Counted from the stretch's first letter, positions 47,466 to 57,349 are shown. The stretch: DNA of 64,000 nt from Microcoleus sp. FACHB-672 (GCF_014695725.1 NZ_JACJOU010000027.1:1-64000), one strand, 5' to 3'. Notes: generated from the letters alone by a model not told the origin. Translations and numbers: made by a program.

Positions 47466-48509
47466 ATGAAAGTATCCAAAGAGGATTTTCAATGGGCTGC
47501 CTCCCAGGAACTTATAAACCCTGAACAGGCAGAAGCTCTCTGGGAGGCACTCTCAGAGCGCAGCAAGAGCCGCTCACAATTCGGCATGGCTAATGCAGCC
47601 TACTCTTTTGGTGCCGCCATCGTCATTTGTGCAATGGGTTGGTTCATGCTTTTGGCTGAAGAAGCTTTTGGCAGTCGTGGGGTTTGTCTGACCACAAGTT
47701 TCTACATCCTCTGCTTTTTCCTGGCCGGCACCATTCTTTGGTACAAAAAAAACCTGAAAGTTCTGGGCGGCTTACTGGTGACAATTGCCGTTTGCCTCGC
47801 CCCCCTAGCTACCTACAGCCTGCAAAGATGGGTAGGAATTTGGCCACTAGGCAATCCAGACAATTACCAAGATTACTACATTTGGGTTAAAGGCAGCCGG
47901 TTCCTTCTAGAACTGGCAACCATCCTAGCCGGCGCAGTTGCTCTCAAAGCCATCCCATTTCCCTTTCTGAGCGCTCCCATTACCTTCTCCCTCTGGTATA
48001 TGTCGATGGATTTAACGCCCCTGCTATTTGGGCAGATAGCGTTTACTTGGGAACAACAACTGCTGGTTGGATTATGGTTTGGATTAGCGTGTTTAGTTGT
48101 GGCTTACTGGGTCGATCTCCATACCAAAAGAGGTCAAGAAGATTATGCTTTTTGGCTATATTTATTTGGGTTACTTTCTTTCTGGATTGCGCTATCGCTT
48201 ATGGGAGGAGACAGCGATTTACAGCGATTCCTTTATTGCTTAATTAATGGGGGATTAATCGTCCTCTCAGCACTATTAAAACGGCGAGTGTTTTTGCTGT
48301 TTGGGGGGATGGGCGTTTTGGGATATCTCAGCAATTTAGCCTATCAAATTTTTCAAGACGCGGTCTTCTCTCCTCTTACCCTGACAGTTGTGGGTATTGC
48401 CATTATCTCTTTGGGACTTTTGTCTCAATGCCGACGTCCCAAGATCGAGCGTTTTCTCCTACGCTTGCTGCCACAACGCCTGCGGCAAATTCTGCTCAAA
48501 GATAATTAA
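47466..48509 (+). CDS. DUF2157 family membrane protein
   Basis: The 347-residue protein begins with a soluble segment (MKVSKEDFQWAASQELINPE, then QAEALWEALSER), the conserved DUF2157 N-terminus. Eight or so hydrophobic helices follow, such as AAIVICAMGWFMLLAEEAF and LLVGLWFGLACLVVAYWV. No catalytic motif is known for the family and its function is unknown. The ATG at 47466 begins the family's start exactly. It converges with ilvD, with a repeat-rich bidirectional terminator between them. Confidence 0.85.
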   Translation: MKVSKEDFQWAASQELINPEQAEALWEALSERSKSRSQFGMANAAYSFGAAIVICAMGWFMLLAEEAFGSRGVCLTTSFYILCFFLAGTILWYKKNLKVLGGLLVTIAVCLAPLATYSLQRWVGIWPLGNPDNYQDYYIWVKGSRFLLELATILAGAVALKAIPFPFLSAPITFSLWYMSMDLTPLLFGQIAFTWEQQLLVGLWFGLACLVVAYWVDLHTKRGQEDYAFWLYLFGLLSFWIALSLMGGDSDLQRFLYCLINGGLIVLSALLKRRVFLLFGGMGVLGYLSNLAYQIFQDAVFSPLTLTVVGIAIISLGLLSQCRRPKIERFLLRLLPQRLRQILLKDN

Positions 48510-48512
48510 ATA

Positions 48513-48578
48513 GGGCATGGGGCATGGGGCATAGGGCATAGCAGATTTCTGCTACTCTCCCCAATGCCCAATGCCCAA
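48513..48578. repeat. Convergent STRR heptamers forming a two-sided hairpin
   Basis: Four heptamers GGGCATG/GGGCATA run from 48513 to 48540, and copies of the reverse complement (ATGCCCA units) follow at 48563-48578. Between them TAGCAG ... CTGCTA forms its own stem. The block sits between the convergent ends of the DUF2157 gene and ilvD and could terminate both. Confidence 0.75.
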
Positions 48579-48590
48579 TCCTCTATGTCC

Positions 48591-50276
48591 CTACAAACCC
48601 AAATCCGTAACTGCCCCAACACTGCTTGAAGAAACCAACTTAGCGTATTTAGCCAACACACCGGCTGTATAGCGAGGCTTTGGCGGCTGCCAAGCACTGC
48701 GCCGGCGCTCTAATTCTTCATCAGGTACATGGAGGTGTAACGAACGGGTACGGGCGTCAATGGTGATGCTATCGTTTTCCTGAACCAGGGCGATTGTCCC
48801 CCCAACGGCGGCTTCGGGTGCGACATGACCCACCACCATGCCATAAGTGCCCCCAGAAAACCGGCCATCCGTAATTAAGCCCACCTGATCTCCCAAGCCG
48901 GCACCGATCAGCGCAGAGGTGGGAGCCAGCATTTCTCGCATTCCGGGGCCACCTTTTGGCCCTTCATAGCGAATAATCAGCACATCACCGGCTTGAATTT
49001 TGCCGGCCATAATTGCTTTCAAGCACTCCTCTTCTGATTCAAACACCCGTGCCGGGCCGGTAATACCGGGTGTTTTGACGCCGCTAATTTTCGCAACTGC
49101 GCCTTCTGTGGCCAGATTTCCTCTGAGAATTGCCAAGTGTCCTTGAGCGTAAAGTGGATTATTCCAAGGACGGATCACATCTTGATCGGCTGCCGGTTCA
49201 GAGGGGACATCTGCCAACTGTTCTGCAATCGTCTTGCCGGTGACAGTTAGGGCATCTCCGTGCAGCAAGCCCTTCTCTAGCAGCATTTTCATCACCAACG
49301 GAATCCCGCCGGCTTTATGCAAATCAGTTGCCACATATCGGCCACTCGGCTTGAGATCGCACAACACCGGCACCTTGGCGCGAATTGTTTCAAAATCATC
49401 AAGTTTTAATTCGACACCCACAGCATGGGCAATTGCTAGCAAATGCAGCACAGCATTCGTAGAGCCACCCACTGCCATGATCACCGAAATCGCATTTTCA
49501 AATGCCTTGCGAGTCAAGATTTGACGAGGCAAAATCTGATTTTTGATTGCCTCTACCAGAACAAATGCCGACTTTTCTGCACTATCCGCTTTTTCTGCAT
49601 CCTCAGCCGCCATAGTGGAAGAGTACATTAAACTCATTCCCATTGCCTCAAATGCAGAAGACATCGTATTAGCCGTATACATACCGCCGCAGGAACCGGC
49701 ACCGGGGCAAGCCTTCCGCTCAACCGCCATCAGTTCTTCTTCGTCAATTTTGCCGGCGCTGTATTCACCCACGGCTTCAAAAGGGCTGACAACTGTCAGA
49801 TCTCGCCCGTTGTGATGGCCTGGTTTAATCGTGCCGCCGTAGACAAAAACTGCTGGGATATTCATCCGAGCGATCGCAATCATCGCCCCCGGCATATTTT
49901 TATCGCAGCCACCAACCGCGAGTACCCCATCCATACTTTGGCCATTACAAACTGTTTCAATCGAGTCTGCAATTACCTCGCGCGACACCAGAGAATATTT
50001 CATCCCTTCCGTTCCCATCGAGATGCCATCACTGATCGTAATCGTGCCGAACAACTGGGGCATGGCACCGGCAGCCCGTGCCCCAGCCTCAGCCCGCAGC
50101 GCCAACTGGTTCAATCCCATATTGCACGGTGTGATCGTGCTGTAACCATTGGCAATTCCCACAATCGCTTTCGTGAAATCTCCGTCACCAAACCCAACGG
50201 CACGCAGCATTGCCCGGTTCGGCGAACGCTGCACACCTTGGGTCACAACGCTGCTTCTCAAATTGTCATTTGTCAT
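48591..50276 (-). CDS. ilvD: Dihydroxy-acid dehydratase
   Basis: The 561-residue Fe-S enzyme dehydrates dihydroxy acids in valine and isoleucine synthesis. Cluster-binding cysteines are visible in [20 protein letters not shown] and [16 protein letters not shown]; the family also shows [17 protein letters not shown]. Length is normal. The start ATG (50276-50274) lies inside a heptamer array so that the first codons (M-T-N-D-N) are made by AATGACA units; homologous proteins start M-S-D-N-L/R-R-S, which supports this start. It is monocistronic, with no leader peptide or T-box seen. Confidence 0.96.
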   Translation of the reverse strand: MTNDNLRSSVVTQGVQRSPNRAMLRAVGFGDGDFTKAIVGIANGYSTITPCNMGLNQLALRAEAGARAAGAMPQLFGTITISDGISMGTEGMKYSLVSREVIADSIETVCNGQSMDGVLAVGGCDKNMPGAMIAIARMNIPAVFVYGGTIKPGHHNGRDLTVVSPFEAVGEYSAGKIDEEELMAVERKACPGAGSCGGMYTANTMSSAFEAMGMSLMYSSTMAAEDAEKADSAEKSAFVLVEAIKNQILPRQILTRKAFENAISVIMAVGGSTNAVLHLLAIAHAVGVELKLDDFETIRAKVPVLCDLKPSGRYVATDLHKAGGIPLVMKMLLEKGLLHGDALTVTGKTIAEQLADVPSEPAADQDVIRPWNNPLYAQGHLAILRGNLATEGAVAKISGVKTPGITGPARVFESEEECLKAIMAGKIQAGDVLIIRYEGPKGGPGMREMLAPTSALIGAGLGDQVGLITDGRFSGGTYGMVVGHVAPEAAVGGTIALVQENDSITIDARTRSLHLHVPDEELERRRSAWQPPKPRYTAGVLAKYAKLVSSSSVGAVTDLGL

Positions 50277-50413
50277 TTGTCAGTTGCAAGCTTGCTAATT
50301 TCTAATTGTTCATTGTTCATTGTTCATTGATGATTGCTGGCATGAACGATGAACCGTCAATCATCAGTCATTCACTCAAGACTGATGACCAATAACCAAT
50401 GACCAATGACCAT
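50264..50413. repeat. Three STRR heptamer arrays at and upstream of the ilvD start
   Basis: TGTCATT/TGTCAGT occurs three times at 50264-50284, TGTTCAT three times at 50307-50327, and TGACCAA-type units four times at 50386-50413. The first array includes the ilvD start codon on the minus strand, and the rest covers its promoter region. Confidence 0.85.
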
Positions 50414-50630
50414 GACAACTCTGATTGTCTCAGAATCTATGATTGTTTGCGCGGTTTGTGCCAGCGAAAGGAGACAATTTGTAGACAACTTTGGGGCGGT
50501 TGCTATGGAGCGACACTTATGGGGCAGACTGAAAAAAGGTTAGAACTAAAATCTTATGTCATCTGAGACGATAAATTAAAACCACGCCTCAGTAGATTGT
50601 GTAAGTTATATAACTTGTGAGATACAGGAC

Positions 50631-51470
50631 ATGGATGTCAACGAACTTCTGAAGCGATATGCAGCCGGTGAACGAGATTTTCGCGATCTAAAAATGAGCG
50701 GGTGCCACCTACAGGGAGTAGATTTGAGTGGAGTTAACTTTCGGGATGCGGATCTGAGCGGGGCGTATTTGCAAGAAGCTAAGCTCAGCCGAGCCAATTT
50801 GCGGGAAGTTAAACTTCAGGGTGCAGACTTGAGTGGGGCTATTCTAAGTGAGATGAACTTAATCGGAGCCGATCTCAGCCGAGCCAATTTAGAAAAAGCA
50901 AATTTAAGTGAGACAAACCTGAGTCGGGCAAATTTGAGTGAGGTCAATCTCCAGGGAGCAACACTCAGTGAGGTGATTGCCAGTGAGGTAAAACTGACCA
51001 AAGCCAATCTTAAATCAGCCAATCTCAGTGACGCCAATTTGAGTCGGGCTATCCTGACTGAAGCCGATCTGAGCCGCGCCAACTTAGAAGGAATTAATCT
51101 CACAATTGCGATTTTGATTAACTGTATCCTGGAAGGCGTAAACTTGACGAATGCGATTTTGACTGGGGCAAACCTGACAGGTGCAGACTTGAGCCGGGCA
51201 AATTTGAGCAAAGCCAAGCTGAGTGGCTCTAACTTAGCGGGGGCGAATATGAGTAAGGCGCAGTTGCGCGGAACCAATGTGAGTTGGTCAACTTTACGGG
51301 AAGTCAATCTCACTGGAGCAACGCTGTATCGGGCTAAACTGAGTTGGTCAAACCTCACCGGCGCAAATTTGCGGGATGCTATCCTGATTGACACCAATCT
51401 GGTTCGGGTTAATTTGCGCGATGCCGATCTCAGAGGGGCGATTATGCCGGATGGGACAACCCACGAATAA
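50631..51470 (+). CDS. Pentapeptide-repeat protein
   Basis: The 279-residue protein is almost entirely A(D/N)LXX pentapeptide repeats, for example ADLSRANLEKANLSETNLSR, which fold as a right-handed quadrilateral beta-helix. The N-terminal cap is MDVNELLKRYAAGERDFRD. At least 45 units are visible, with no signal peptide or membrane segment, so it is cytoplasmic. Such proteins are common in cyanobacteria; functions are mostly unknown, and DNA-gyrase protection or protein binding has been shown for a few. The gene is followed by a deacetylase on the other strand. Confidence 0.95.
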   Translation: MDVNELLKRYAAGERDFRDLKMSGCHLQGVDLSGVNFRDADLSGAYLQEAKLSRANLREVKLQGADLSGAILSEMNLIGADLSRANLEKANLSETNLSRANLSEVNLQGATLSEVIASEVKLTKANLKSANLSDANLSRAILTEADLSRANLEGINLTIAILINCILEGVNLTNAILTGANLTGADLSRANLSKAKLSGSNLAGANMSKAQLRGTNVSWSTLREVNLTGATLYRAKLSWSNLTGANLRDAILIDTNLVRVNLRDADLRGAIMPDGTTHE

Positions 51471-51628
51471 AGTTGCCGTGCGGAAGATTCGGCGGCTGCC
51501 GGCAGTGAAGGGTTTCGATCCGTAATCTCAAAAAAGGATTTAACTGACTTTGCTATGAAATCGCACTGTTTTTATGCTTAAAAAGCCTGTGAGCTTTTTG
51601 GGTCAAACTAAAATCTAGACTTTAAAAT

Positions 51629-52315
51629 CTAAAGTTGATTTGCCTTCCACAGCTGGTTGATGCTAACAAATTGATAGCCTTGCTCTAGTAACAGGGGAAT
51701 CAGTTGGGCGGTTGTCTGCGCTACGTCTTGTCCGCCAAAGTATCCGTCATGTAAAACTATCACCGAACCGGGTTTAACTTGCCGCATCACCCGCTGCACC
51801 ACAAGTTCCACTCCGGGACGCACCCAATCTTCTGGAACCACACTCCACATAACAGGCCGGTAGTTCCATTGGCGCAACAACTGCAAGGTTTGAGGGGTAA
51901 AGATACCATTAGGCGGGCGCACGTCTCGCACAGACTGCTGGACATACTGCAGATCCAGTTCGCAAGCATTGGCGATCGCAATTTGGGTTTGTTTTAAGCT
52001 TTGTTTGAGAGCTTCTTCGCTAAGCTGGGGAAAGGCGCGATGCTCGTATCCATGCAAGCCAACCCAATGACCCCGTTGATAAACTTGTTTGGCGACTGCC
52101 GGCACTCGGTTAACGCACACGCCTAACCAAAAAAAACTGGCGACAATGCCATAGCGATCTAAAACTTCTAGCAGTTGAGGGGTGTGTTCTAGATGAGGGC
52201 CATCATCAAAGGTCAGGGCAATGGCAGGGGAAGTATTTGGCCCCGTCCACAGGCAGCTAGGAAAGGCCGGCTTGAGAAGTTGATAGACAATCGGAAATAG
52301 GGGCGCTAATTGCAC
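51629..52315 (-). CDS. Polysaccharide deacetylase (NodB domain, CE4)
   Basis: The 228-residue protein has the five CE4 motifs: TFDDGPH (catalytic Asp and metal Asp), the HGYEH histidines in WVGLHGYEHRAFP, RPPNG, and the catalytic C-terminal VLHDGYFG. The deacetylation of chitin-like or peptidoglycan N-acetyl groups is the family reaction. The short hydrophobic N-terminus (MQLAPLFPIVYQLL) may be an uncleaved anchor. The ATG at 52315 begins it; no operon partner is present. Confidence 0.92.
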   Translation of the reverse strand: MQLAPLFPIVYQLLKPAFPSCLWTGPNTSPAIALTFDDGPHLEHTPQLLEVLDRYGIVASFFWLGVCVNRVPAVAKQVYQRGHWVGLHGYEHRAFPQLSEEALKQSLKQTQIAIANACELDLQYVQQSVRDVRPPNGIFTPQTLQLLRQWNYRPVMWSVVPEDWVRPGVELVVQRVMRQVKPGSVIVLHDGYFGGQDVAQTTAQLIPLLLEQGYQFVSINQLWKANQL

Positions 52316-52526
52316 GATTTTAATTGCTGTAGTAACTTCTTAATCAATTTTAAACGTTGAATTTTGAATTGAAATATATTGATGGGACTCTGCTATCTAT
52401 TGCAGCTACAGCCTGGGAATTTTGTTTAATCGTTTTTATATAACAAATAAAATTGATATGTTTGTCAAGACAAACCGTTGCAATTGTCTGAATGCTAGGG
52501 CCAGAGGCGAAAGAGTGCCGGCTCAG

Positions 52527-53045
52527 ATGGAAGGAATGGGCAAGGGTGCGCTGCGGCTTTGGGCAGGGACTATTTTGGCGATAACGGTTGCAGGCTGCAA
52601 CACTATAACTGCACAGCGATATGAAGCAACGGCTCTAACAACCTATACGTGGCAAGTGGAATATTCAATTAATCCTGCCGGGGATAAAATGCCCCGCCGC
52701 GAAAGCTTTGGCTCAACCTTTCTACTGAACCGTAATGGCGAAAAGCCGGAAGGGGCTGTCACCGGCCCTGATGACAAAGGTTTGTGGTGGCCGGCACTCC
52801 CGCCACGCCCCACAGTGGATGACATTGAAAAACGACTACAGAAACCGCTGGAAAAAGCCAGTTCCCCACAGCTTCAGAAAACTGTGGAGTACAACCTGAG
52901 TTATCAAGAGGGCGTACAAACCGTTACACTGCCGACGAACTACCAAGTCTATCGGCAGGCAATTAAGGCACACGCTTCGGGCACACCGTTAGAACTAACC
53001 CTCGGTGTCAACGATGGATCTGTGGAAAAAGCGGAGCCGCAATAG
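52527..53045 (+). CDS. Predicted lipoprotein of unknown function
   Basis: The 172-residue protein has a lipoprotein signal: MEGMGKGALRLWAGTILAIT followed by the lipobox VAGC. The mature part is polar with short strands (TYTWQVEYSINPAGDK, VEYNLSYQEGVQTVTL). No family was recognised. The frame is open from 52422 with a long cysteine-containing N-terminus (NRCNCLNARARGER), which is unlikely to be translated because it would bury the signal. AAGGA occurs too close to the next Met. Start is uncertain. It lies alone between the deacetylase and a small minus-strand gene. Confidence 0.65.
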   Translation: MEGMGKGALRLWAGTILAITVAGCNTITAQRYEATALTTYTWQVEYSINPAGDKMPRRESFGSTFLLNRNGEKPEGAVTGPDDKGLWWPALPPRPTVDDIEKRLQKPLEKASSPQLQKTVEYNLSYQEGVQTVTLPTNYQVYRQAIKAHASGTPLELTLGVNDGSVEKAEPQ

Positions 53046-53197
53046 CAACAAACTACAGGCTGATAACCTTGCCCTTGGTGGCTAGCGATGAAGGCACGAA
53101 TGGGCGTTTGATGTGCAGTCTATGGCGAGTGGGTGCCGGTGGCCGGCAGCGGAACTCGCAGTCAAAACGCCGAAACGCTTCCTTGGGCAAAGGCTTA

Positions 53198-53443
53198 TCA
53201 GCACAGAGAGCCGTGTCCGAACAGTTCTGTCAGCTGCCGCTCCTGAGCCAGGTCACGGATCAGGGACAGTTTAGATCGGATGTAGGAATTTAAAACATTC
53301 ACTTCATCATGATTGAGCGAGCGATCTTGTTTTAACTGCTTGAGCAACCACTGCTCTAAGCTGGCATCATCAAGATTTAACAGAAAGTTTGCTTGGGCCT
53401 TTTCAATCACAACCCATAGCTGGCGAAGCATTGAGGGAGTCAT
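53198..53443 (-). CDS. Small hypothetical helical protein
   Basis: This 81-residue protein begins MTPSMLRQLWVVIEKAQANF and is all-helical in character (LEQWLLKQLKQDRSLNHDEV). I believe similar proteins are conserved in cyanobacteria, but cannot confirm it. It has no signal peptide. A ribosome-binding-like GGAGG lies directly before the ATG at 53443. Function is unknown. Confidence 0.68.
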   Translation of the reverse strand: MTPSMLRQLWVVIEKAQANFLLNLDDASLEQWLLKQLKQDRSLNHDEVNVLNSYIRSKLSLIRDLAQERQLTELFGHGSLC

Positions 53444-54078
53444 ACAACCTCCTTCTATCGTTTACCCATCTCGGTTGGAGATGGTGTGGAACCCGTTTTT
53501 AAATTGGCAGGCTGAAGGATCAGCCAGACCCGTCTTTATATTTGCTTAATTATTCAGCATCCTTACTACCATACCTGAATCTAGAAAAAGCGACAGGACT
53601 ACCACACAAGTTGCAACAACACTTAGAAATTGCTTAATAAAAGACTAAGTATTTTGAGATAGGTGAGGGTTAGGGGTAGTGATCTGAAGCTAAGCCATCT
53701 AATTTCATAACCTGTATTGCGCTCAGGGAAGGGAAGATCGGGATCGAGGCCAGATGATATTTAAATTGTTACTCTTGTTTATCCTCTCACCGGCTGATGG
53801 GCGAAAGGGCTGTTATGCAGGGAACTTTGAATTGTCTCTATAAAGTGACCGTATCCCTTTAAGCCTGATTATTAGAGCAAAATTTAGAAAAATTTACGAT
53901 AAGGAAGTTACAAATGCCAGGGTTATTTGAAGAAATGGTGACTTTCCCAAAAATGTGTGCGCCTTAAACTAAGTGTGCGCCCTCCCAAAGCTGTCCCTAC
54001 CGGCTTCCTGGCTTTTAAGCCCTCTCGCTCGCCAGAAAGGAGGGGTTAAAAAAAGTTCTCAGAAAAATATAAAAGTTC
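53444..54078. other. Non-coding region (635 bp) upstream of tRNA-Gln
   Basis: No gene of normal length was found. A 17-codon frame at 53914-53967 (M-P-G-L-F-E-E ...) has AAGGAAG at good spacing and may be a small peptide or chance. The remainder is AT-rich with no strong structure. Confidence 0.45.
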
Positions 54079-54109
54079 TTGACAACTTCTAGGGATGGGG
54101 TGTTAGTAT
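54079..54109 (+). promoter_or_regulatory. Probable promoter of tRNA-Gln
   Basis: TTGACA (54079-54084) and TAGTAT (54104-54109) are 19 bases apart, and the tRNA begins 17 bases after the -10. The spacer is two longer than ideal. Confidence 0.6.
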
Positions 54110-54126
54110 ATTCAAGGTGACAGCAA

Positions 54127-54198
54127 TGGGGTGTCGCCAAGTGGTAAGGCAGCTGGTTTTGGTCCAGCCATTCCGAGGTTCGAATCCTTGCACCCCAG
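54127..54198 (+). tRNA. trnQ: tRNA-Gln (anticodon TTG)
   Basis: The 72-base gene folds as a cloverleaf. The acceptor stem is TGGGGTG paired with CACCCCA and discriminator G. The D arm contains GCCAAGTGGTAAGGC, the anticodon loop is TTTTGGT with anticodon TTG, and the T arm is CGAGGTTCGAATCCTTG. The CCA end is not encoded, as usual in cyanobacteria. A minus-strand frame across it is an artefact. Confidence 0.97.
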
Positions 54199-54304
54199 TT
54201 AAACATTAATAATAATTAAAGCCGGTCTCACCACAAGACATTATGTGGACTGAGTTACCGCGAATTCGCCTTGGGACAAACAGGCTTGCGCCCTCTGAAA
54301 TCTT

Positions 54305-55204
54305 ATGATGGATATTTTCAATTTTCCCTTAGCCTTTCAATTTGCTTCTCCCGGCCCTATTATCTTCAGCCTCGGGCCGCTTAGCGTGCGCTGGTATGGC
54401 CTGTTGATCGCCTCGGCAGTATTGATAGGATTGACACTTTCCCAGTATTTGGCCAAGTACCGTAACGTTCACCCAGACTTAATCGGAGACTTAGCCATCT
54501 GGTTGGTTTTAGCGGCCATTCCTTGTGCCCGAATTTACTATGTGCTGTTTCAGTGGCCGCAATACGCAAAAGATCCAGGCGATATCATTGCGATTTGGAA
54601 AGGCGGAATTGCTATTCACGGCGCGATTATAGGCGGCATCGTCGCAGCTCTAATCTTTGCGCGACTGAAAAAAATTTCCTTTTGGCAATTGGCAGATATT
54701 GTAGCGCCCTCTGTAATTTTGGGTCAGGCAATAGGCCGGTGGGGAAATTTTTTCAACTCAGAAGCATTTGGCCGGCCAACCGATCTGCCGTGGAAACTCT
54801 ACATTCCTCCAGCACAGCGTCCTTCAGGCTACATCAATTTTGAATACTTCCATCCCACCTTTCTTTACGAATCTTTGTGGAATTTGGCGGTATTTGGCTT
54901 ATTAATTACGTTATTTTTCCGAAGCCTGAAGGGCAAGCCACATCTGAAATTGGGCACCTTGTTTCTCGTTTACTTTGCAACTTATAGTGCCGGTCGAGTC
55001 TGGATTGAGGGCTTGCGTACAGATAGCTTAATGCTTGGCCCGGTGCGGATCGCTCAACTGGTGAGTGTTGGGGGGATGCTTTTGGGGTTAGCCGGCTTAG
55101 CGTGGCTTTACATTGCAGGCCGGTCTTTACCTGATGTTGTCCCATCTGAGCCGCCGTTAAATTCTAGCGCCCAGTCTGCCAATCCTCCAAACAAAACTCC
55201 CTAA
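54305..55204 (+). CDS. lgt: Prolipoprotein diacylglyceryl transferase
   Basis: The 299-residue inner-membrane enzyme transfers diacylglycerol to the lipobox cysteine, the first step of lipoprotein maturation. Family features are [33 protein letters not shown] (essential HGA region) and the signature [13 protein letters not shown]. Seven hydrophobic helices are visible. The C-terminal tail (residues 275-299) is polar and Pro-rich. Several predicted lipoproteins in this window (S13 carboxypeptidase, 33382 and 52527) would be its substrates. It lies 106 bp after tRNA-Gln and converges with the sigma factor gene. Confidence 0.97.
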   Translation: MMDIFNFPLAFQFASPGPIIFSLGPLSVRWYGLLIASAVLIGLTLSQYLAKYRNVHPDLIGDLAIWLVLAAIPCARIYYVLFQWPQYAKDPGDIIAIWKGGIAIHGAIIGGIVAALIFARLKKISFWQLADIVAPSVILGQAIGRWGNFFNSEAFGRPTDLPWKLYIPPAQRPSGYINFEYFHPTFLYESLWNLAVFGLLITLFFRSLKGKPHLKLGTLFLVYFATYSAGRVWIEGLRTDSLMLGPVRIAQLVSVGGMLLGLAGLAWLYIAGRSLPDVVPSEPPLNSSAQSANPPNKTP

Positions 55205-55301
55205 TTTTATCTTGAGAACTCAAGCGACCTCCGGTGGGAGAGAAAAGGAAAAAAGCAAATAAAATATCTTTTAGGCTGACTTGTTACTTTTTACCTTTCT
55301 T

Positions 55302-56072
55302 TCAGGCAATTTGAGGCCGCAACAGCGATACCAATTCTTCAACCCCTCTTTGAATGCGCCGAGTTACGGTCATCGGGCTAACGCCAATTTGCTTGGCAAC
55401 ATCCTTGCGGGAGATATCATTCAAAAATACAAATTCAATGACTTCGCGGGTTTTTTCTTCCAACTCGCCCAAAGCGCTGTGTAGTTGTTGACGTTCCTCT
55501 TCAGCCCGCTGGAGTGATTGGTAATTCACATCAAGCAAGGTATCACCCAATGTCATCGGCGTATCAATTTGTGGGCCAACTGCAGCATCTAGGCTGAGGG
55601 GGGTGCAATTTTGTGTGGCTAACTGGCTATCGCGCCATTCTTGTACAGAAACTCCGAGTTGCTGGGCAATTTCAGCCTCACTAGGAGAACGGCGCTGATT
55701 GTTGGTAAATTCTTCGCGCACTTTCTGCCCTTCTCTTTGCAGTTCTTGCCACCGGCGGGGAATTCTAACAGAACTGCCCTTGTCACGGAGAAAATGCAGC
55801 ATTTCGCCGCGAATGTAGGGAACGGCAAAGGAGCTAAAGGCGCATCCTTGTGTCGGATCGAATCGCTCAATCGCCCGGATTAAGCCAAGATAACCGATTT
55901 GTTCAAGATCTTCGTAAGGTTCTGCGCACTGATGGCTAACGCGATGAGCGATTTTGCGTACTAAGCCAATATTCAACCGCACTAGCTGATTGCGAATTTC
56001 GACAGAGGGATTGTGTTTGTAAGAAATCAACAGTTCCATGCCGCGAGAGCGGACAGAGGATTGAGTTGCCAT
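55302..56072 (-). CDS. sigF: Group 3 RNA polymerase sigma factor, SigF-like
   Basis: The 256-residue sigma factor has regions 2 to 4: region 2 in EDLEQIGYLGLIRAIERFDP and AFSSFAVPYIRGEMLHFLRD, region 3 in RSPSEAEIAQQLGVSVQEWR, and the region 4 helix-turn-helix in ISRKDVAKQIGVSPMTVTRR. It belongs to the SigB/SigF-type alternative factors; in cyanobacteria SigF controls pili, motility and, in filamentous forms, hormogonium genes. SigF and SigJ can be hard to separate by eye. No anti-sigma factor lies next to it. It converges with lgt. Confidence 0.88.
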   Translation of the reverse strand: MATQSSVRSRGMELLISYKHNPSVEIRNQLVRLNIGLVRKIAHRVSHQCAEPYEDLEQIGYLGLIRAIERFDPTQGCAFSSFAVPYIRGEMLHFLRDKGSSVRIPRRWQELQREGQKVREEFTNNQRRSPSEAEIAQQLGVSVQEWRDSQLATQNCTPLSLDAAVGPQIDTPMTLGDTLLDVNYQSLQRAEEERQQLHSALGELEEKTREVIEFVFLNDISRKDVAKQIGVSPMTVTRRIQRGVEELVSLLRPQIA

Positions 56073-56417
56073 GCTTAGAAAATCCTCAAAGGTAGAAACC
56101 CTTTGCTTCAGTGAATTGGGCTGGTTAAGAAACTGACGTTTTTTTACATCCCATCTGAATCAAAGCTGAGCTTATTGTGCGCGAGAACCCAATGAGAAAC
56201 TATCGTTCATTTACTGAATTGCCAGGGGCACTCAAATCCAGTCTCAGCAGAAACACGTATAGTTTTGGCCCAATAGCTCGATTGGTTTTAGCTTTTCTTT
56301 AGGAATACACCTGAGACCGTTGGGATCTGTCCATCGTTCAGGGCCGGCCATTTAAGTAAAAATAAGTAAAAATAAGCATAGTAGTGATATTTCTGCTTGC
56401 CCATCCGAGGAAAGTTT

Positions 56418-57146
56418 ATGAGTAGTACCAGTAACTTCCGAGCAGCGATTCGGGATGCCAAACACCAAACACTGGTGGGTCCCAACGTCATTGCTAACGC
56501 GTTGCCCTTTGTGGGAGGTGGCCTGGTTTTAACGGCTTTGGGCACCTATGGTGGTTTGAGGGTGATGAGCGCCAACCCAGAACTGTTTATGCCGACCTTC
56601 TGGGGGGCATTTGTGCTGGAGTTGATTCTGTTTTTTGTGGCGCGTGGCGTTGCAGAAAAAGGAAATAACGGTGTTGCGCTGCCTCTGCTAGCCACCTACA
56701 GTTTACTGTCGGGTTATACCCTCAGCGGTTTAGTCTTCTTGGCGCTGAGAACTGCCGGTGTCGGGTTGCCTGGAATTGGGTTTGCTGCTTTAGGTTGTGG
56801 CGTTACCTTTATTGCAGCGCGACAAATTGGCTCGAATTTGTCTGAAAAAGACGGTATGGCTGTTACTAAAACAGTCCAGCTAGGGGTGATTGCCCTGCTG
56901 GTTGTGATAGTTGGCCAAGTATTGCTGTCGTTTTTTGGGATTTACACTCCGACTTGGTTAGATATTGCCATTTCTGGAATTGGCGTGTTTCTGTTTGCCG
57001 GCGCTGCAGTGGTTGATTTTTTCATCTTGCCTCGCGCCTACCGCGATGAGCAGTACCTGAGTGCGGCTTTGTCAATGTACTTGACTTACATCAACTTGTT
57101 TGTTTTCATCCTGCGTTTGCTGCTTGCTTTAAATAGCAGAGATTGA
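56418..57146 (+). CDS. Bax inhibitor-1-like membrane protein
   Basis: The 242-residue protein has seven hydrophobic helices and the BI-1/YccA pattern, with the typical last segment LSMYLTYINLFVFILRLLL and the earlier LLATYSLLSGYTLSGLVFLA. These proteins are proposed Ca2+-leak or membrane-stress channels; bacterial roles are uncertain. GAGGAAA lies before the ATG at 56418 and gives M-S-S-T-S-N-F; a longer start at 56397 has no ribosome binding site. It ends at a strong terminator. Confidence 0.85.
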   Translation: MSSTSNFRAAIRDAKHQTLVGPNVIANALPFVGGGLVLTALGTYGGLRVMSANPELFMPTFWGAFVLELILFFVARGVAEKGNNGVALPLLATYSLLSGYTLSGLVFLALRTAGVGLPGIGFAALGCGVTFIAARQIGSNLSEKDGMAVTKTVQLGVIALLVVIVGQVLLSFFGIYTPTWLDIAISGIGVFLFAGAAVVDFFILPRAYRDEQYLSAALSMYLTYINLFVFILRLLLALNSRD

Positions 57147-57174
57147 AACCGTTTTAGACATTTAGAAGTATAAG

Positions 57175-57198
57175 GGCACGGTGGTCGTGCCTTTTTTT
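57175..57198 (+). terminator. Rho-independent terminator after the Bax-inhibitor-like gene
   Basis: A stem GGCACG / CGTGCC with a five-base loop, extended by a G-U and two A-T pairs, is followed by seven T residues, 29 bases after the stop. Confidence 0.88.
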
Positions 57199-57349
57199 GT
57201 GTGAAAGCACCGTTTAGCTTACTCAACACTCAGGACTTTGAAACTCCCCACCCATCAGCTTTTCAAAATTTAAGCATCTAAAATTTAAACGGTAAAATGG
57301 TACTAGGATTGATGAAGTAAGCAACTATATTCTCTAGAAAGCTCTGACT

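Noticed and set aside
50816-51397. Minus-strand open frame of 193 codons
   Set aside because: Antisense to the pentapeptide-repeat gene; its periodicity is inherited from that repeat.
54015-54206. Minus-strand frame beginning M-F-N-W-G-A-R-I-R-T-S-E
   Set aside because: It is the reverse strand of tRNA-Gln, a well-known false gene call.
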